The notes: a model not told the origin generated them from the letters alone. A stretch of DNA of 64,000 bases from Blasia pusilla (GCA_050084515.1 CM114271.1:44578001-44642000); one strand, 5' to 3'. Positions 11,691-23,815 are shown, numbered from the stretch's first letter. A program made the numbers and translations.

Positions 11691-12528
11691 GATTGCAACC
11701 TAAAACGGTGGCATATATCTCGGAGCAACCCAGGACGTGGACCCACCTGCAGGGCATGATCTAATGGCATTAGGAGAGCATGCGGCACTTTCCTAAATAA
11801 GAATGTACAAGGACTAGACGACCCGCTGGGTTTTGGGGACTCAAAACCTTTGATCGTTCACGAGGACCGGGATCAATTGAAGTACTTCTTACGCCCAAAT
11901 GAATCTTGCGCTTTCGAAAGTCTTATCCGGCCGCCATTGGAGCTCGGGAATACCCCACGATTTGGCCCATCGCCGCAGGGACGAATCGCACTCAAGACGA
12001 AGTGGACAATCTTACAAGTGCCGATTTCAGACTCAGAGACGGGGAAGTTCGAGCATGTTCAAGATTACAGAGACCTTCGATTTCGTATTCAACCCAAGAT
12101 TGATGTCAACATGTACCGGAGAAGGTGGATGATCTCAATCCATTATTTCTGTTTGAGTCTAGAAATGGGGTGAAGAGAAACAAAATGTGTAGGCCAACGG
12201 TGGAGAGCAAAGCTTAATTGCATCACTCAGGAGGCAAAAATGGAGATAATCGCCACGAAAGATGTCTTGAGTGGCAATGGAATAGGAAGGATGTATTGGG
12301 TCAGGAACAACACTGTAAATTCAAGTGTCACAGGGGTGTATGTGGTGCACATTTGTTGCTTTCCCACATGTTCATATGATGACTTTGTCCAAAGAGAGAC
12401 AAGTGGCAAAAGGTATTTCCCTTGTAAGCACATGTACTATGTGTTTCTTTGGTAGTTTTAAGAGAGTCGGAGGTAGGAGTAGGAATCCCGACCACCCTCA
12501 TCCCTCAAAGAAGTGCGAAGTATTTTAA
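11691..12528 (+). pseudogene. MULE transposase, copy A, 3' portion with damaged SWIM zinc finger
   Basis: Continues the transposase on the far side of the CACTA element. It includes the segment with CPNESCAF-like residues (about 11885-11925) and the C-terminal SWIM-type finger (Cys-x-Cys...Cys-x-His) at about 12355-12435. In copy C this reads CSCDD...FPCKH; here the second Cys of Cys-x-Cys is Tyr (CSYDD). SWIM fingers are usual at the C-terminus of MULE transposases. Frameshifts occur at several places and the frame closes at 12528. Confidence 0.8.
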
Positions 12529-12825
12529 ACAAACCACTTTAAGGATGCAAAATGAGGTTTTAGATTGTACTTTCATTTTTCCTGAACCTTCACTTTGAGC
12601 TTGAACTCTATTCAGCCCGGGGCAAATGATAGATTTTTTCCAGACCTTGGATGGAAAAAGTGATTGGTTCCACACTTATGATTCCACTGATTTTTCAGTT
12701 TTGTATATTTTGTGCAATTTGCAACTCGTCGGACTCAGAGGGGTTGCCAAAATATGGAAGAGGAAAAAAAAATTGTGGGACTGCTTAATATATGAACAAA
12801 AAACTGCAAAAAAATTCAAACAAAA

Positions 12826-12944
12826 AGTTTCCTCTCTTCAACCCAACGGAAACTCTCTTTGAAAAATATTATCTATTTCGGTTGAAGGTAGTTTCCTCTC
12901 TCCTCTCTCCTCTCTTCCTCTCTTCCTTCTCCTCTTACCGCATG
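12826..12944. repeat. MULE right terminus, copy A
   Basis: Starts GTTTCCTCTCTTCAACCC and ends in a polypyrimidine stretch, then CTCTTACCGCA. The same end closes the composite at 34896 and the small element at 41097. The exact last bases are uncertain here (the others end ACCGCACCTC). Confidence 0.7.
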
Positions 12945-13477
12945 GAGGAGGCACACGTCCATGATCTTGACAAGTGCAATCGTGTTGATGATGGGCTCCA
13001 CCACATGACCAACAAGTAACAGTAGGCGGCTGCAAGTGAGCCGAATATGAAGGCGCAGGTCTCTATGGCACGGCCTCCCAGTATCCTCCCTGAGCTCGTG
13101 GTGCCACAGTCGACCTATCTCAGAGTCCACGTTGCTGCACATGTAGTGAAGGCAATCGTGATTGCTCTTGCCAAGAACCCGTGGTGGCTACGCTCTCCTC
13201 CGCCATGTTGCGCTCAATGTTCTCGGCGGTCCTAAAAACATCTCTCAACGTAGGGGAGGTGTTCATAAGAAGCACCCCCTCCCGCACTTGTGTCCGTAGG
13301 GTCCGGTCCAGCATCACGTACCATGACTGGATAGCTTGAGCCTCTGTCACCCCCTTAGTGACATTGATCAACCGACACAAGCGAGTGTGAGCCTCATGCA
13401 AACTCTCACCCGGGCGCCTCTGGAAGTCGTGGATGCTCCACAACTTCTCCGTCCGTACCCCCTGGTAGCTCGCCCTC
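12945..13477 (-). pseudogene. Ty3/gypsy gag, C-terminal half, interrupted
   Basis: Minus-strand frame with YQGVRTEKLWSIHDFQRRPG, a capsid segment (WYVMLDRTLRTQV), a helix with ERNMAEE, and the start of a CCHC zinc knuckle (CWSCGGAHHQHDC, about 12995-13035). This is the second half of a retrotransposon gag. The first half lies at 34.9-35.5 kb, beyond the composite MULE. The two halves meet in frame if one copy of the 9-bp duplication is removed. The knuckle end is interrupted by the right end of MULE copy A. The closest relative in the window is the plus-strand gag at 43.1-44.1 kb. Confidence 0.88.
13469..13477. repeat. 9-bp target-site duplication of composite MULE (left)
   Basis: CTCGCCCTC here and again at 34897-34905. 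It flanks the composite element on both sides and is present once in the reconstructed gag reading. Nine bases is the standard length for Mutator-like elements. Confidence 0.95.
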
Positions 13478-14815
13478 AAGGGGCTGGTATTCTGGCAGGA
13501 GAGAGTAAGAGAGGAGAGGAAGAGAGGAGAGTCTCTCTTAAAAAAAAAGGGCCAAATCCGCCTCCTCTCTTCAAAACTTTTTGACATATTTGAGATTTTT
13601 GTTTGCTTTCAAATTCATGAAATCTTTAGAAGAGAGTAGGTAGTGGTCCACATTTGGCCCTAAAGAAACCTCCTTTTTCCAGGGGGCGAAAAACAAATAG
13701 ACATCATAAGACCACTACAAACATTTTTCCATCACTCTCCATGTGAGCCTAAGTTTTTAAACATTGCTTGTCTTGGTCTACAATAAGCAGTGCCCATGGG
13801 TATTTTTGTTGGAGGACCACCCGGATGCGCATCAGTACGATGCCAACCTCTCTTTTTGCAGGGAGTGTTGCTTGCATCATGGCCTTCCCTGAATTGCCTC
13901 ATAACCAAATTTCTGTTGGTTATGAGTGGTGTATGCTCAAGACCAACTTTGTGAAATGTGAACACATGAGACGATAATTGAACCAAAAGATTGTTAGCTG
14001 TCTGGAGTAAAGAGGAAGTGATGTCGCTTCATTCAGATCCTCCCAACCCGTCGGAATTTTACAGGTTGCAACTCTTGGGGGCCTCCAACTCTTGCAACCC
14101 ATCGAAATTTTATAGGTTGCAACTCTTGCAACCCATCGGAATCAGATGGCTTGCACCCCTTGCAAGAAAGCTCACCATAAGAAAGGAAAGATTTCTCAGT
14201 GTGATTCCCTTCCACCCTGCACCCACGAAAATCCAGCGGGTTGGGAATCTAAAATGGCAATCCGACAGGTAGTAGGAATCCTGCACATCTTAGACAAGAA
14301 AAGAAGCCTACAATTGGTTGACGAATGTAGGGGAACCAAACAAAAGTTAAGAAGCCCGCCACAATGTGTCAGAAGTTGGTCTCACAGGGAAAGAGTCCGA
14401 TCACTCAAGCAACCAACTTGTCGGAATCCGACAACTTGCCTGGAAATGGTTAAAAAGTTGCAGTGGGCAAAAAGGTTGAAGTTGCAACCCGTCGGAATCA
14501 TACGGGTTGCAAAATTGTAATTTTGAGTAGCTAAAAGAACACAATCCATAAGTCCAAAAAAACATTTTCCAGCAAACTTTTACAAACATCATTATCGATT
14601 GAAAAAATCTCGTCCTTTATTACCTCCGAAGGAACCTCGGAAATGTACATTTGACCTAGTCTATGATTACTTCAGCCTCGTCATCTACAAATTTACTCCT
14701 AACTCTCCTAGGTTCCTATACAAAAGGAATGTCCTGGGATACAAGTGGCTCCTCTGGCTGATTGTAGACGGGGATCAAAAATATTGGCGAATTCGAGAGG
14801 CTTGGCCCCCCCCCC
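13478..14815. repeat. MULE long terminal arm (left)
   Basis: About 1.34 kb that recurs inverted at 23816-24986 and directly at 39083-40318. It starts with the terminus and a GAGAGGAGAGG run, includes TTGGAGGACCACCCGGATG and several palindromes (14045-14515), and ends in a C-tract before CTAGGTA. It contains no gene. In this copy the arm abuts the truncated 3' end of a transposase, which is not its neighbour in the other two copies. Confidence 0.88.
14045..14515. repeat. Palindrome cluster in left terminal arm
   Basis: About five to six copies of the family palindrome or its half-sites, such as GCAACCCATCGG and CATACGGGTTGC. They are more degenerate than those in the introns. The same positions are occupied in the 39.9-40.0 kb copy and, weakly, at 24.1-24.2 kb. 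Confidence 0.75.
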
Positions 14816-14821
14816 TAGGTA

Positions 14822-17621
14822 AGACATTCACTGATTTTGGAGAAGGGTCTTCATCACGGATTTGGGATAGGTCCGGGGTCCCTGAATACCTGGGCGGCGT
14901 AATTTCCTCATCCAAATCAATCACCAGATTTGTCCCTCGATGCTGCCTCTTCACCTGCCTGAAGTCAAGATACTTATCAGGTCTCTATGAGTCTCGCTCG
15001 GACTGCTCTACCACCATATGTATGGGACGTCTTGAAACCCCCCCACAAATATCCCCACCTATGTGTACGTCTTGCTCGAGTGGAGTTCCAGCTACGCACC
15101 GGTTGAAGGCTTCGACATACAATTTTTCATCACCAGATCTCACAGCCGCCCTGACATAGAGCTCGTAGATCGACGGCCCTTTTCCTTTTGTTATGCCTTT
15201 TGTGAGAAAGATATGGGTTGCTGCAGACTATTGCATTGCTCTTGCCTGGTCTTGTTGGCATGCCTCCACAAGTGAAATTCGTTGGCATGCTTGTGACGAC
15301 CTCCAAGAGGAATGAACACTTTCTGCTCCACTTGTGTTGGGGCGAGGAGGGCATTTTCATGAACGTTCAATCCCTGCAATGACGGCAATGTTAGAAGGGA
15401 ACGAAAATAACTCAGGAGTCAAAGAAATAAGCGACCTGTCGGAACCAGACGGGTTGCAGGCCCGAGGCATCCCATGAACGACTCTGCGACCCGTCGGGTC
15501 CCGACGTGTTGTAACCTTAAACCCACCTACTGCAACCCGTCGGAACCGGACGGGTTGTAAGGCCGAGGCATCCCATGAACGACTCTGTGACTCGTCGGGT
15601 CCCGAATGGTTGCACACTCGGGACGACACCAAACATCTGGATGCAACCCGTCGGTTTCCGTTGGGTTGCACCCTGGGGCAACCCGTCGGTTTCCGTCGGA
15701 TTGCACACTCGGGCAACCCGTTGGTTTCCGTCGAGTTGCACACTCGGGCAACGCGTCGCATCCGACAACTTGCTTGGTTTCTTGGGTTTGAAATCCATGT
15801 AATTCCCACGCTTCTCACCCTGAGCTACAACTTTACAAACAATTCTCAGCGTGAGTTTGACAAGACAAAATAGTGAACTCACCTGCCGCATGAAGTTTCC
15901 CCATTGTCTCATACGTACAGTCCACCAACTCAACCAAGAGCACAACTCTTTGTACTTCCCCTCAATCGCATGCTTCCTCTACCACCCATGAAGTTCTTCC
16001 TGGCAGTCCATGGCCTGCTTCAAGGTTTTGCTGTCCTTGCAGCGTTGGAGTAGAGTGACATGCTCTGTCCTCTTATTCTCCTTGATGCAAGATTTTGTGT
16101 ACCGGGTCCTGATCGTTGCCAATGGAAAGCATCCGACCTTTTCCTCTCGGTTGAACCTCTCCACCCTGAACACCTCCGGATAGCAATCCACCCAGGTTGT
16201 GCATTGTCCGCCATGAACCCATAAATTTCCGGAGGTGGCCCTTGTTTTCCTTCACCACCTCCAATAAGAGTAACCAAACACATCTTCAAACTGCCAACGT
16301 CTTCTGCCTTTACTTCACACACAAATATAGTTTTGAGTCCCTTCTCCACATGGTCATAAACGTGAGCACCCATTGTCAACCATCCGTTCAGCAGTTTGTA
16401 GCAAATATCAAAGCTTACCCAGCTCCTGTAAAGATCTTCCCCTTCCCTCATTCGATCTATAAGATCGAGGCCACTCGAGGGACATGTGGTTGACATTTTG
16501 AAGACATAGGCCCTGGATCCCTCGCCTCCTTGGCCCATGAACTGCCATCTCTGAATGAATGGAAATCTGGAGTTGGCCTTGATTCTGGGGATGGCATCCA
16601 TTTCGGCCGTCTTTCCATCCAGAACTTGTATCTGACGCAGCAAATTCCGGAAGCATTCAGGATCAGCGAGAAATGCGAGATTTTCCCTAGAGTTGTTTCT
16701 CCTCAACCGCCGTGATCTCGCCCTGTCCAGGGATTCCAAGAAATTGTTCACAAATTTGTGATGCCGTTGTGAGCTTGATCACCCGGGCTTTGAACCGGAG
16801 AGTTTTCAGAGACTCGACAACTTTCTTCGCCACATCCTCCTTGATGTGTCTCTGAATTGCATCGGTCACAGGATGAGTGTGGGCGCCAACATGGACAGCC
16901 AGCCTTGTATACTCTGACGTGGAGCCCAAGTCGTGGACAATGAAAAATATGTATGCATGACACGCTCCAATGCAGAAGGGCGATGCGACAATGAGGACAT
17001 CGATGGCCTCCGCGATATGGTGGCACCGACCTCGTATGGAGTTTCTGCATTCTTGGGAGGGAATTGCGGACGTATTGACTGCTTTGTTGCGCTCTAGATA
17101 CGGGCATCTTTGGACTTCTACACTCCAAGGCTCCCATGCATTGGCGGCGGGAGACAATCCAAGGACCATCGGGATGGAAGCACCTGGTCCGTTGAAGCTT
17201 TGCACCATCGATGACAATCGGACTTTCTGTCCATACCCTTGGCGTCCTCCATCCTTCTTTTGAGCATGAGCGACAAGTGGAGGCAACTCAAAAATGCAAT
17301 TACCATCGTGATGCGTGGGCGGCTTGTCGACAAGAATGCGCTTGAACATTTTCAGGGCAGAGACGAAAGCAAACTATTGCCCGATACTCGCAAGAGAAGA
17401 GCAGTAGGCGGACACAGGGGCCCGATTGGTGTCGGCAAATCCGAGGTTGATAACATCCGAATCTCTTTAGGAAGAACAACATTATTCGAGTGTGCGAAGT
17501 TGAGTCGGCGGATCTGCAGAGCTTGGAGTTGTAAACGAGAGCTCGGAGCACTAGGAAATTCTAGACCGTCTACTTGGGAAACAGACGATTCAGGGGGGGC
17601 CGTAAACTCTGTATTGACCAT
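14822..17621 (-). pseudogene. MULE transposase, copy B, 3'-truncated
   Basis: Reads leftward from an ATG at 17621 (MVNTEFTAPPESSVSQVDG). This start is the best candidate for the family; copy A has it out of frame and copy C lacks it. It contains the Cys/His cluster with GAHTHPVTDAI (about 16860-16890), GIPGQGEITAVEEKQL and the DDE-like core with YGFMADNAQPGWIAIR (about 16190-16235). Frameshifts occur near 17240, 16690 and 16150. After the intron, exon 2 decays and stops at the C-tract junction at 14815, so the SWIM finger is gone. The copy cannot encode an active transposase. Confidence 0.85.
15374..15882 (-). repeat. Transposase intron with palindrome array (copy B)
   Basis: An intron of about 509 bases bounded by CAG/GTGAGT and TTGCAG/GG on the minus strand. 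It holds about eight palindromes between 15434 and 15775. Most have GTTTCC or GGTCCC centres, as in copy A, so the array was present in the ancestor and has diverged since. Confidence 0.8.
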
Positions 17622-17901
17622 TTGCTAGAGGTAGGAGATTCCATACTTTACGATGTCCGAGGTCACTTTGGCTGGACCGTCTCACCTATTATGTCTTCCG
17701 TACCTTCCACCTAACATCTTTGGATACAAAGATGGTTCCAATTGAAGAAGAAATCGAGCAGATGTAAAATTTTCATCCTTTGCTCTGAAAGACTCACGAG
17801 CTTGGGGTCGAATGATTTCTTATTGAGGAAGGGCCGCATGGATGAGCGCCACAAGTGATCTTAACATAATTATCCATTCCAAGAAGATTCCTACTGGGAG
17901 G

Positions 17902-17928
17902 AGCGAGAATGAGAATGAGAATGAGAAT
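17902..17928. repeat. GAGAAT hexamer repeat in transposase promoter
   Basis: Four to five tandem GAGAAT units just downstream of the TATA-like site of transposase B. The equivalent position of copy C (30862-30885) has the complementary ATTCTC units. Confidence 0.85.
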
Positions 17929-17932
17929 ATTT

Positions 17933-17940
17933 AATTTATA
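17933..17940 (-). promoter_or_regulatory. TATA-like box of transposase copy B
   Basis: TATAAATT on the minus strand, about 310 bases upstream of the ATG at 17621. It is preserved in copy C at 30848-30855. Position and conservation suggest the core promoter; no transcript evidence is available from sequence alone. Confidence 0.55.
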
Positions 17941-18139
17941 GTGAATAGGAAACAGATACTCTCGGTGATTTTTTCTTGACAAGATGAATTCGGTGGGGAC
18001 ATTGCGACACAATGGATCCATTCAGAACACATTCAATTCTATTGCAATATGTTACCGGATTTGGGAAGTAGAGGGTTGCGCATCACTTGGAACCCGTCGA
18101 GTCCTGGTAACTCGAAATTACCGAAGCTTATCAAAGCTG

Positions 18140-18648
18140 GCAACCCGTCGGCATCGGACGGGTTGCATGCTTCTCGCTAAACATTGTCGAAGTGAGCAAC
18201 CCGTCGCTCTCGAAGCGACTTGCGAGATACCGCTCCTTCTTGCTCAAAGATGCCGGAGGCGTGCAAACCGTCATTTCAGCGAGTTCGCGGGTGCCTCGCC
18301 TTTTAGCCCAAAGACGGCGAGGCGTGCAACCCGTCGCCGTCAACGGGTTGCGCAAAGGGCTCGCCTTGTGGTGCGACCAGCCAGACTCCGGCGACTTGCA
18401 TGGGAAGCCATCGTTCCTAACCCTTGATGAGGGAAGCGTGCAACCCAGCGGTCTCGGCGGATTGCCCAAAATACGCCCCGTTCCGTCCCAAGCAGCGCAA
18501 CATGTCGGTCTCCGGCGGGTTGCGCGGTACCTGCGTTCTTTTCCGAAGGCAGCGGGCGCTCAACTGCCGGTCTCGCGGATTGCTCAGCGCGCGTGGCGGC
18601 GTACCAGGATGGCGGAGCCGCGCAACTGTCGACTCCGGCGGGTTGCGA
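18140..18648. repeat. Palindrome array in divergent promoter region, left body
   Basis: About nine 27-bp palindromes, starting near 18140, 18196, 18263, 18326, 18373, 18439, 18496, 18557 and 18621. Half-sites are GCAACCCGTCGG and its complement with variable centres. They are separated by a conserved spacer resembling GCCTCCGCCGTCTTTGGGC. The array lies between the divergent transposase and ORF2 promoters and is the inverted counterpart of 29988-30675. Confidence 0.9.
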
Positions 18649-18735
18649 TTTTTCACGCCGGACTTCCGTAACATCCGCACGCGTCGCCGTTGAAAGGACG
18701 AGCGGGACCAACGGTCAGCCCAACGGCTAGAAAAG

Positions 18736-18743
18736 TATAAATA
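18736..18743 (+). promoter_or_regulatory. TATA box of ORF2, left copy
   Basis: TATAAATA, followed about 30 bases later by a pyrimidine-rich stretch (CATTTCCGGTTTCTCATTTC) suitable for a start of transcription. The right copy has TACAAATA at the same place, a one-base change that should weaken it. Confidence 0.7.
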
Positions 18744-19718
18744 GGGCAGAAATCGCTCATTTCCGGTTTCTCATTTCGCGATCTTCATTCCTCCTCCTCA
18801 CTCACACTCCCGAAAGCGGTGGTGATCGATCTGAAGGGCATTTCACGCGGCGACACATCGCGAGTCGATAGGAGGGAACGAGAGTGAGCGGTTCGACCGG
18901 CGATATCGGGGCGATTCGAGCTAACCATCAAGGCGAGACGAGCTCCCATCTCGACATCAAGCAAAGCGATCGATCAAGGGTTTCGTGGACATAGGTGGAG
19001 GCATTTCGGAAAAATGCGAGGAAAAAAACAAGCCAACAAGTCAGGGAGCTTCACTCCCAAGTCCATTAGGACTCTGCGTCGACTTCTCCAGGCCTCGTTC
19101 GGCGAATGAAATTAGGCAGCAGGAAATCGAGGAGCGGGAAAGGGAAGCGGAGATGCACAACCAAGTGCTTACGGCGAGGCGTGTTCAAGCGGCGCAAGAT
19201 AAACAAAACGAAGAGGCCGAGACGTCGCAGGCCTTGAAGAAAAGGATCGCCGACGAAAAGAGAGAAAAGAAGCGTCTGGACGCGTCGGTGAGGAGGGCAA
19301 AATTGGCTAAAGCGAGGCGGGAAAAAGCGATAGCCATTGACGATAGCCCAGCCCATCCAACCGCAAGTGTTGAGATGCGGGAAATGTCCCCCATGAAGTC
19401 GGGGACACAATCAACATAGTGGAAACAACACCGATTCAAATCGATGACAGCGAGGTCATGAGGACCGCCAGCGTGGAGATGGTGGACATGGCCGAAGAAG
19501 CCGGAGAGCGGTCATTCTCGATTCCAAGCCCGGCGGAGGACATCGACCTCTATCGGATCGATGAGTTCCCAGTCGATTTGCCAGCCCCTGTCTCAGACAA
19601 GTTAGCTGGTCAAGAAACCGACTCCATTGGAGGCACATTTCTGCGTGAAGGCAGTGGTCCTTCATCCATACCCTCATCACATGGCGACGGTGGAGATGGC
19701 AATGCATGCCATGAACAC

Positions 19719-20229
19719 GTGAGTATCTTTAACACTTTCGCAACTCGTCGGACTCGGCGGTTGCTCGATTGATGAATGGGTTAGGTTTGTTTAGGCAGAA
19801 AGCAACTCGTCGGACTCCGACGGGTTGCTAGACTGCACGCTTTTCCGGATGTTTTTTTAAGATTGCAACTCGTCGGACTCTGACGACTTGTTTGATGGAA
19901 CATAGATTTAACTAGTTTTTGGCCCAAAGCAAACCCCGTGAGTCCGATGGGTTGCTCGACAAAGTCCCTTGTGAGGATGTTTTTGAAGTGCAACTCGTCG
20001 GACTCCGGCGAGTTGCAATCTTAAAAAACATCCAAAAACGTCGATCCGCAACCCGTCGGAGTCGGCGAGTTGCTTACCTCGATTAGCAAATCTGAATGCA
20101 AACCGTCGGACTCCACGGGTTGCATCATTTAGCTTGTTGCTAGAATCCGACCCTGGGCGGCGACCCGTCGGAGTCCGGCGGGTTCAGGAACCCATGTAAT
20201 TTCCTGACGGGTTGAGTTTGGATGTGCAC
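19719..20229 (+). repeat. ORF2 intron with palindrome array, left copy
   Basis: About eight palindromes between 19740 and 20190, mostly GCAACTCGTCGG with ACTCC centres. The donor is ACGTGAGT. The acceptor position reads GTGCAC, whereas the right copy has GTGCAG, so this copy would splice poorly. Confidence 0.8.
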
Positions 20230-21904
20230 GATTGTATCGGAGGGGAATGTCACCCACCATTGGATCGGGCTGCGATCGGGTGAGGAAGGTGCTTACGACG
20301 CACCGGAGAAATCTGAGGGGTTCTTGGCGTGCCCTCGTCAATCAGATGCTTGCAAAGGGTGCTCAGTTAAGAAGAAAACTTGGGCAAACAAGTTTATTTC
20401 TCAAGATCTGCCCGTAACCATCCTTTCTTTGGTCGAAGATCAGGCCGCGAAGAAAAGCGCAGACCGGAGCCGAGCGGATGGAGAAGGTATCTGCGTCTGG
20501 CGCGTAAATTCATCAAGCTGTTGTATCTGCTGCAACGAAATACACTGGCGAGCAAGATGCAGCGATACATCAACATTCTCAACCCCGATCTTGGTGGGAG
20601 TTCTACAAGGAGCTCAAGGCGATTATCAAGCGTCGGCGGAAGAGGGATGAAGATCCGCATGGTCGGATTGGGGAGAAAGTGTCGCTGGATCGCGTGCATC
20701 GTTTTGGCGTTATCCGGGATTAGCGAGTTCAGGAGGATACAAGGCGATGAAAATCAGTCTCGAGGGCTCAGAGGCCGGAAGAGGGCGACACACCATCCCT
20801 GGGTGTGTCCGATCGATGATCTCGCATTGGCTACGCAAATGGTCGTTCGGGACGCGTTGCGGTAATCGGGAAGTCCGTCTTTGGGACGGTGCATAGCGGA
20901 GCTCGAGAAGATTAGAGCCCATTCCGGAAGCAAACCTTGAAAGTTCGGAGATTACGAGGTTTGGCTCGAAGACATCGAGGACAAGCCAACCAAGAACCCC
21001 GGATTCAAGACCATGTTCAAGGTTTGCGTCCTCCTCAGCGAGCTTGACGAAGAAGTAGAGGGTAACAAATGGGATCAGCGAAGAAGAAGCGAGATCTACA
21101 GAGCGGACGGACTGATAATGTTCGACTAAAAGCGCCCAACGGATGGTATTCGGTACCTCGTCTAGTGTAAGAACGCAGTGCGTGGGAAAATTACCGGTAG
21201 CCTTGAAATTGTGGGCCGCGGCCCGGATGCGAGAGACATTCTCCATATCGGACGTGGAGATGGCCACAAGACATGTCGGATTGGGAGGTGGAGAATTGCC
21301 CCATTTGGCTCGACTTCAACGACCTGAAGACATCACGGATAAGGACTTACGAGTGCTTCATGATGCACGATGGCCTCAGGACAAGACGACATCCCCAATT
21401 TCGTCGGCACCAAGACTTCTTCGGAGGAGATGCTGAAGAGCAGCCCACGAGGCAGTTGAGTTGGCTTCCAAGGTCCGGACAGCCAAAGACAAATCCACAG
21501 TGGGTCTCAAAGGCAAGGCGAGGGGAGGGAAAAATTCAGAGGCCGAGACTTCCCAAAGAGAGCTGAAGATGAGAGGCAGAGGCGGAATCGTCCCGGACGA
21601 GCGGGGAGAGAGGGTCGGACAGGTCCTCGGCGAAGAAAACGCCACGAATCCGAGGTCATAGAAACCCGACAAGCCGTCCCAGACTAGGAGAAGCGGAAGC
21701 GAGAGGTGCGGGTTGTCCCAAGGAGAATACAACCCATCATCCTTGGGAAGACACAGGACAAACAACGACCGGACAAGCGTCCTCCTTCAATTCACCTCTT
21801 TCTTTGGATGAGTGAAAGCGACTTTGGTTCTCAGCGTCGACAAGCGCCATCGAAAAATTGACAACGCGGGACGGAAGCTCCAACAAAACGGCACGCTGCC
21901 TGGG

Positions 21905-22219
21905 CGGTGAATGGAGTGGTGGAAGAGGTTGTGGTGTATCTCTTGATCGCCGATCTGCCCTCGGGGTTGCGACTTTGGGGCTTAAAATCCGCGGACGAGG
22001 TACATGAGTGGAATGCCGCTCACTTATGACCAGATTGCACTTTTGTTCTCCTTTGCGCGCCTATCTCCCGAGTGTGGGGCTGCTTCTTGGTTGTTGACCG
22101 GAGGGAGCGAGGCGAGCTCTTCAACCTCGGTCGTCAAGAGGTCGCAAAAGTGGAGGACGACACAATCGTGGATCATAAAAAACGAGTACCCACTCCGATC
22201 CGCGACGAGTCAGATTCGG
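21905..22219 (+). other. Methyltransferase-like motif IV region of ORF2 (left copy)
   Basis: Encodes VNGVVEEV...LLIADLPSGLRLWG. In the sister copies this is followed by W-x-VPLSYDQIALLFSFADAYL and GCFLVLTG. This is the usual layout after motif IV of amino-methyltransferases: a DPPY-like turn, an acidic loop, a helix, then a strand ending in a small-residue turn. The canonical (D/N/S)PP(Y/F/W) is DLP(S/L) in all three copies, so the substitution is ancestral. Activity is therefore uncertain. Confidence 0.6.
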
Positions 22220-22741
22220 GTAAGGCTCAATTCATGTACAATACTTTCAATTATCTTATAATGATGTGTAGAATGAGAGTCAATCTGGGTTTTTTTTGTC
22301 CGTGAGCAACCCGTCGGAAGGCGACGGGTTGCAAGCTTAGAGCAGCCCATGCTTGGCTGAGAGCAACCCGTCGGTTTCCGACGGGTTGCGCGATTGATTT
22401 TGGTTTTTGGATGCAACCCGTCTAATAGCAACGGGTTGCTATCAGACGGGTTGCTCTCAGGCAAGCATGGGCTGGTCTAGGCCAGCAACCCGTCGCCTTC
22501 CGACGGGTTGCATCCGAAAACCAAAATCAACTTGGAAAACCCAAAAGCAACCGCAACCCGTCGGGTTCCGGCCGGGTTGGTCCGGACAAAACAACCCGTC
22601 GGACTCAAACAAGAGTTGATCCAAAGTCGATTATTGAAAATCTTCTCAAAGCGACTTCTTTAGTTTCGACATTGTTTCGTCTTTGATTCTGGATGGACCA
22701 CTCCTACATGTCTTTGCCGTTCGCCCGAGCACAATTTTCAG
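22220..22741 (+). repeat. ORF2 last intron with palindrome array (left copy)
   Basis: A GTAAGG donor and TTTTCAG acceptor bound 522 bases. Six or so well-kept palindromes lie at 22305-22615, several perfect, for example GCAACCCGTCGG-TTT-CCGACGGGTTGC at about 22361-22387. The right copy keeps the donor side, but its last exon is deleted. Confidence 0.85.
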
Positions 22742-23299
22742 GTGTTCAAGATCCAAGATCTTGTGGATCCATGCTTAGATGGGTACAACTTAGATTTTTG
22801 TACAATTCCCGGAATTTACATGCAAGACGATACCGCTTCGGGAGGAAGGAAAAGTCGCCGACCGATGCAACGCTCATCGAGCTGCTCAAGGCCGGGTGAC
22901 TTGGTGTTCGATTTAGTGGGCCTTTCGGGGCGAGTATCGAGGCGCTGGCAAAGTGGCAGGAACATTCTCCGCCTCGAGGAAGGCAGGCTGTTTGACCTTT
23001 GCAAGCGAGGCAAAGGCATAATACAAAAGACTCGTTGGGCGTACAACTCTCCACCGAAGCCGAGCTCGGTTCTAGAGCCACCCTTGGTAGTGACTCCATC
23101 GTCACTTCCAACGATTCCCAAAATCGGAGGGCAAGGCGAAAGTGATTTTGCAAGAGCTCTCGGACGATGACGAGTGAGTTCAAAGAACTCAACGACCGCT
23201 TTGATCGCAGCGTTTGGAGTAGGGAGTTTTTGATAATTTGGCAAAAGATTTCATAGAATAGATCAAATGTACAATTCCGAGCTTTTTTTGGATGATATA

Positions 23300-23815
23300 A
23301 AGCAGAAGATTTTTTCGATCGATGGTGGTGCTTGTAAATGTTTGCTGATCATTTTTCTTTTCGAATGAGATCGTCTATGTACTTCACGGACTTCTACTTT
23401 GCAACCCATCGGATTTCTCCGCTTGCAACTTTCACTTTATGACCATCGCAACCCGGATTTCTCCTCCTTGCAACTTTTCGCTTTTTTGACCATCTTGCAC
23501 CCTTTTACCACCTCCAGGCAACATGCGATTCGCAGGTTTCTGATCGGACCCTTTCCTGTTGGTCCAACTTTAGAGGGAGTCTGGCGGGCTTCTTCCTTGG
23601 CACCTTCCCCTCAACTCGTAAAGGCATCGAGGCTTCTTTTCTTCTCGAGGCGTGTTGGATTCCTTCTACTGTGCGGTTGCCATAGTGGTATTATCGGGAC
23701 GGAGCGGATATTGATCTTTGGATGGGTGTCACATTGCATTCGGAGCGTACAAGGTATATTGCCGAGGAAGGCGGTGGGACTCGAGCAGGTTACATGGGAC
23801 CGTTATGGTGTACCT
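23300..23815. repeat. ORF2 3' flank, inverted copy of 24987-25330
   Basis: The sequence ending GGGACCGTTATGGTGTACC appears inverted just right of the central junction (CACCATAACGGTCCC) and again at 40325. It is noncoding and lies between ORF2 and the long arm in the family layout. Confidence 0.8.

Larger units (their letters stand above)
18985..23258 (+). pseudogene. MULE accessory gene ORF2, left copy (coiled coil, ParB-like, beta-class methyltransferase-like)
   Basis: A spliced gene, broken here. Exon 1 (to about 19718) encodes a charged coiled coil (SANEIRQQEIEERERE, ALKKRIADEKREKKRL) and acidic segments; the ATG used by the right copy is lost. An internal deletion near 19625 removes most of the ParB-like segment. 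An intron (19719-20229) has lost its acceptor (GTGCAC instead of GTGCAG). The long middle exon reaches motif IV (LLIADLPSGL, 21938-21970) and a donor at 22219/22220. The last exon (22742-23258) has SPTDATLIELLKAG followed by motif I-like residues split across frames (GDLVFD, then FSGPFGASIEALAKW). Motif IV before motif I is the order of beta-class amino-methyltransferases. The gene is non-functional as it stands. Confidence 0.75.
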
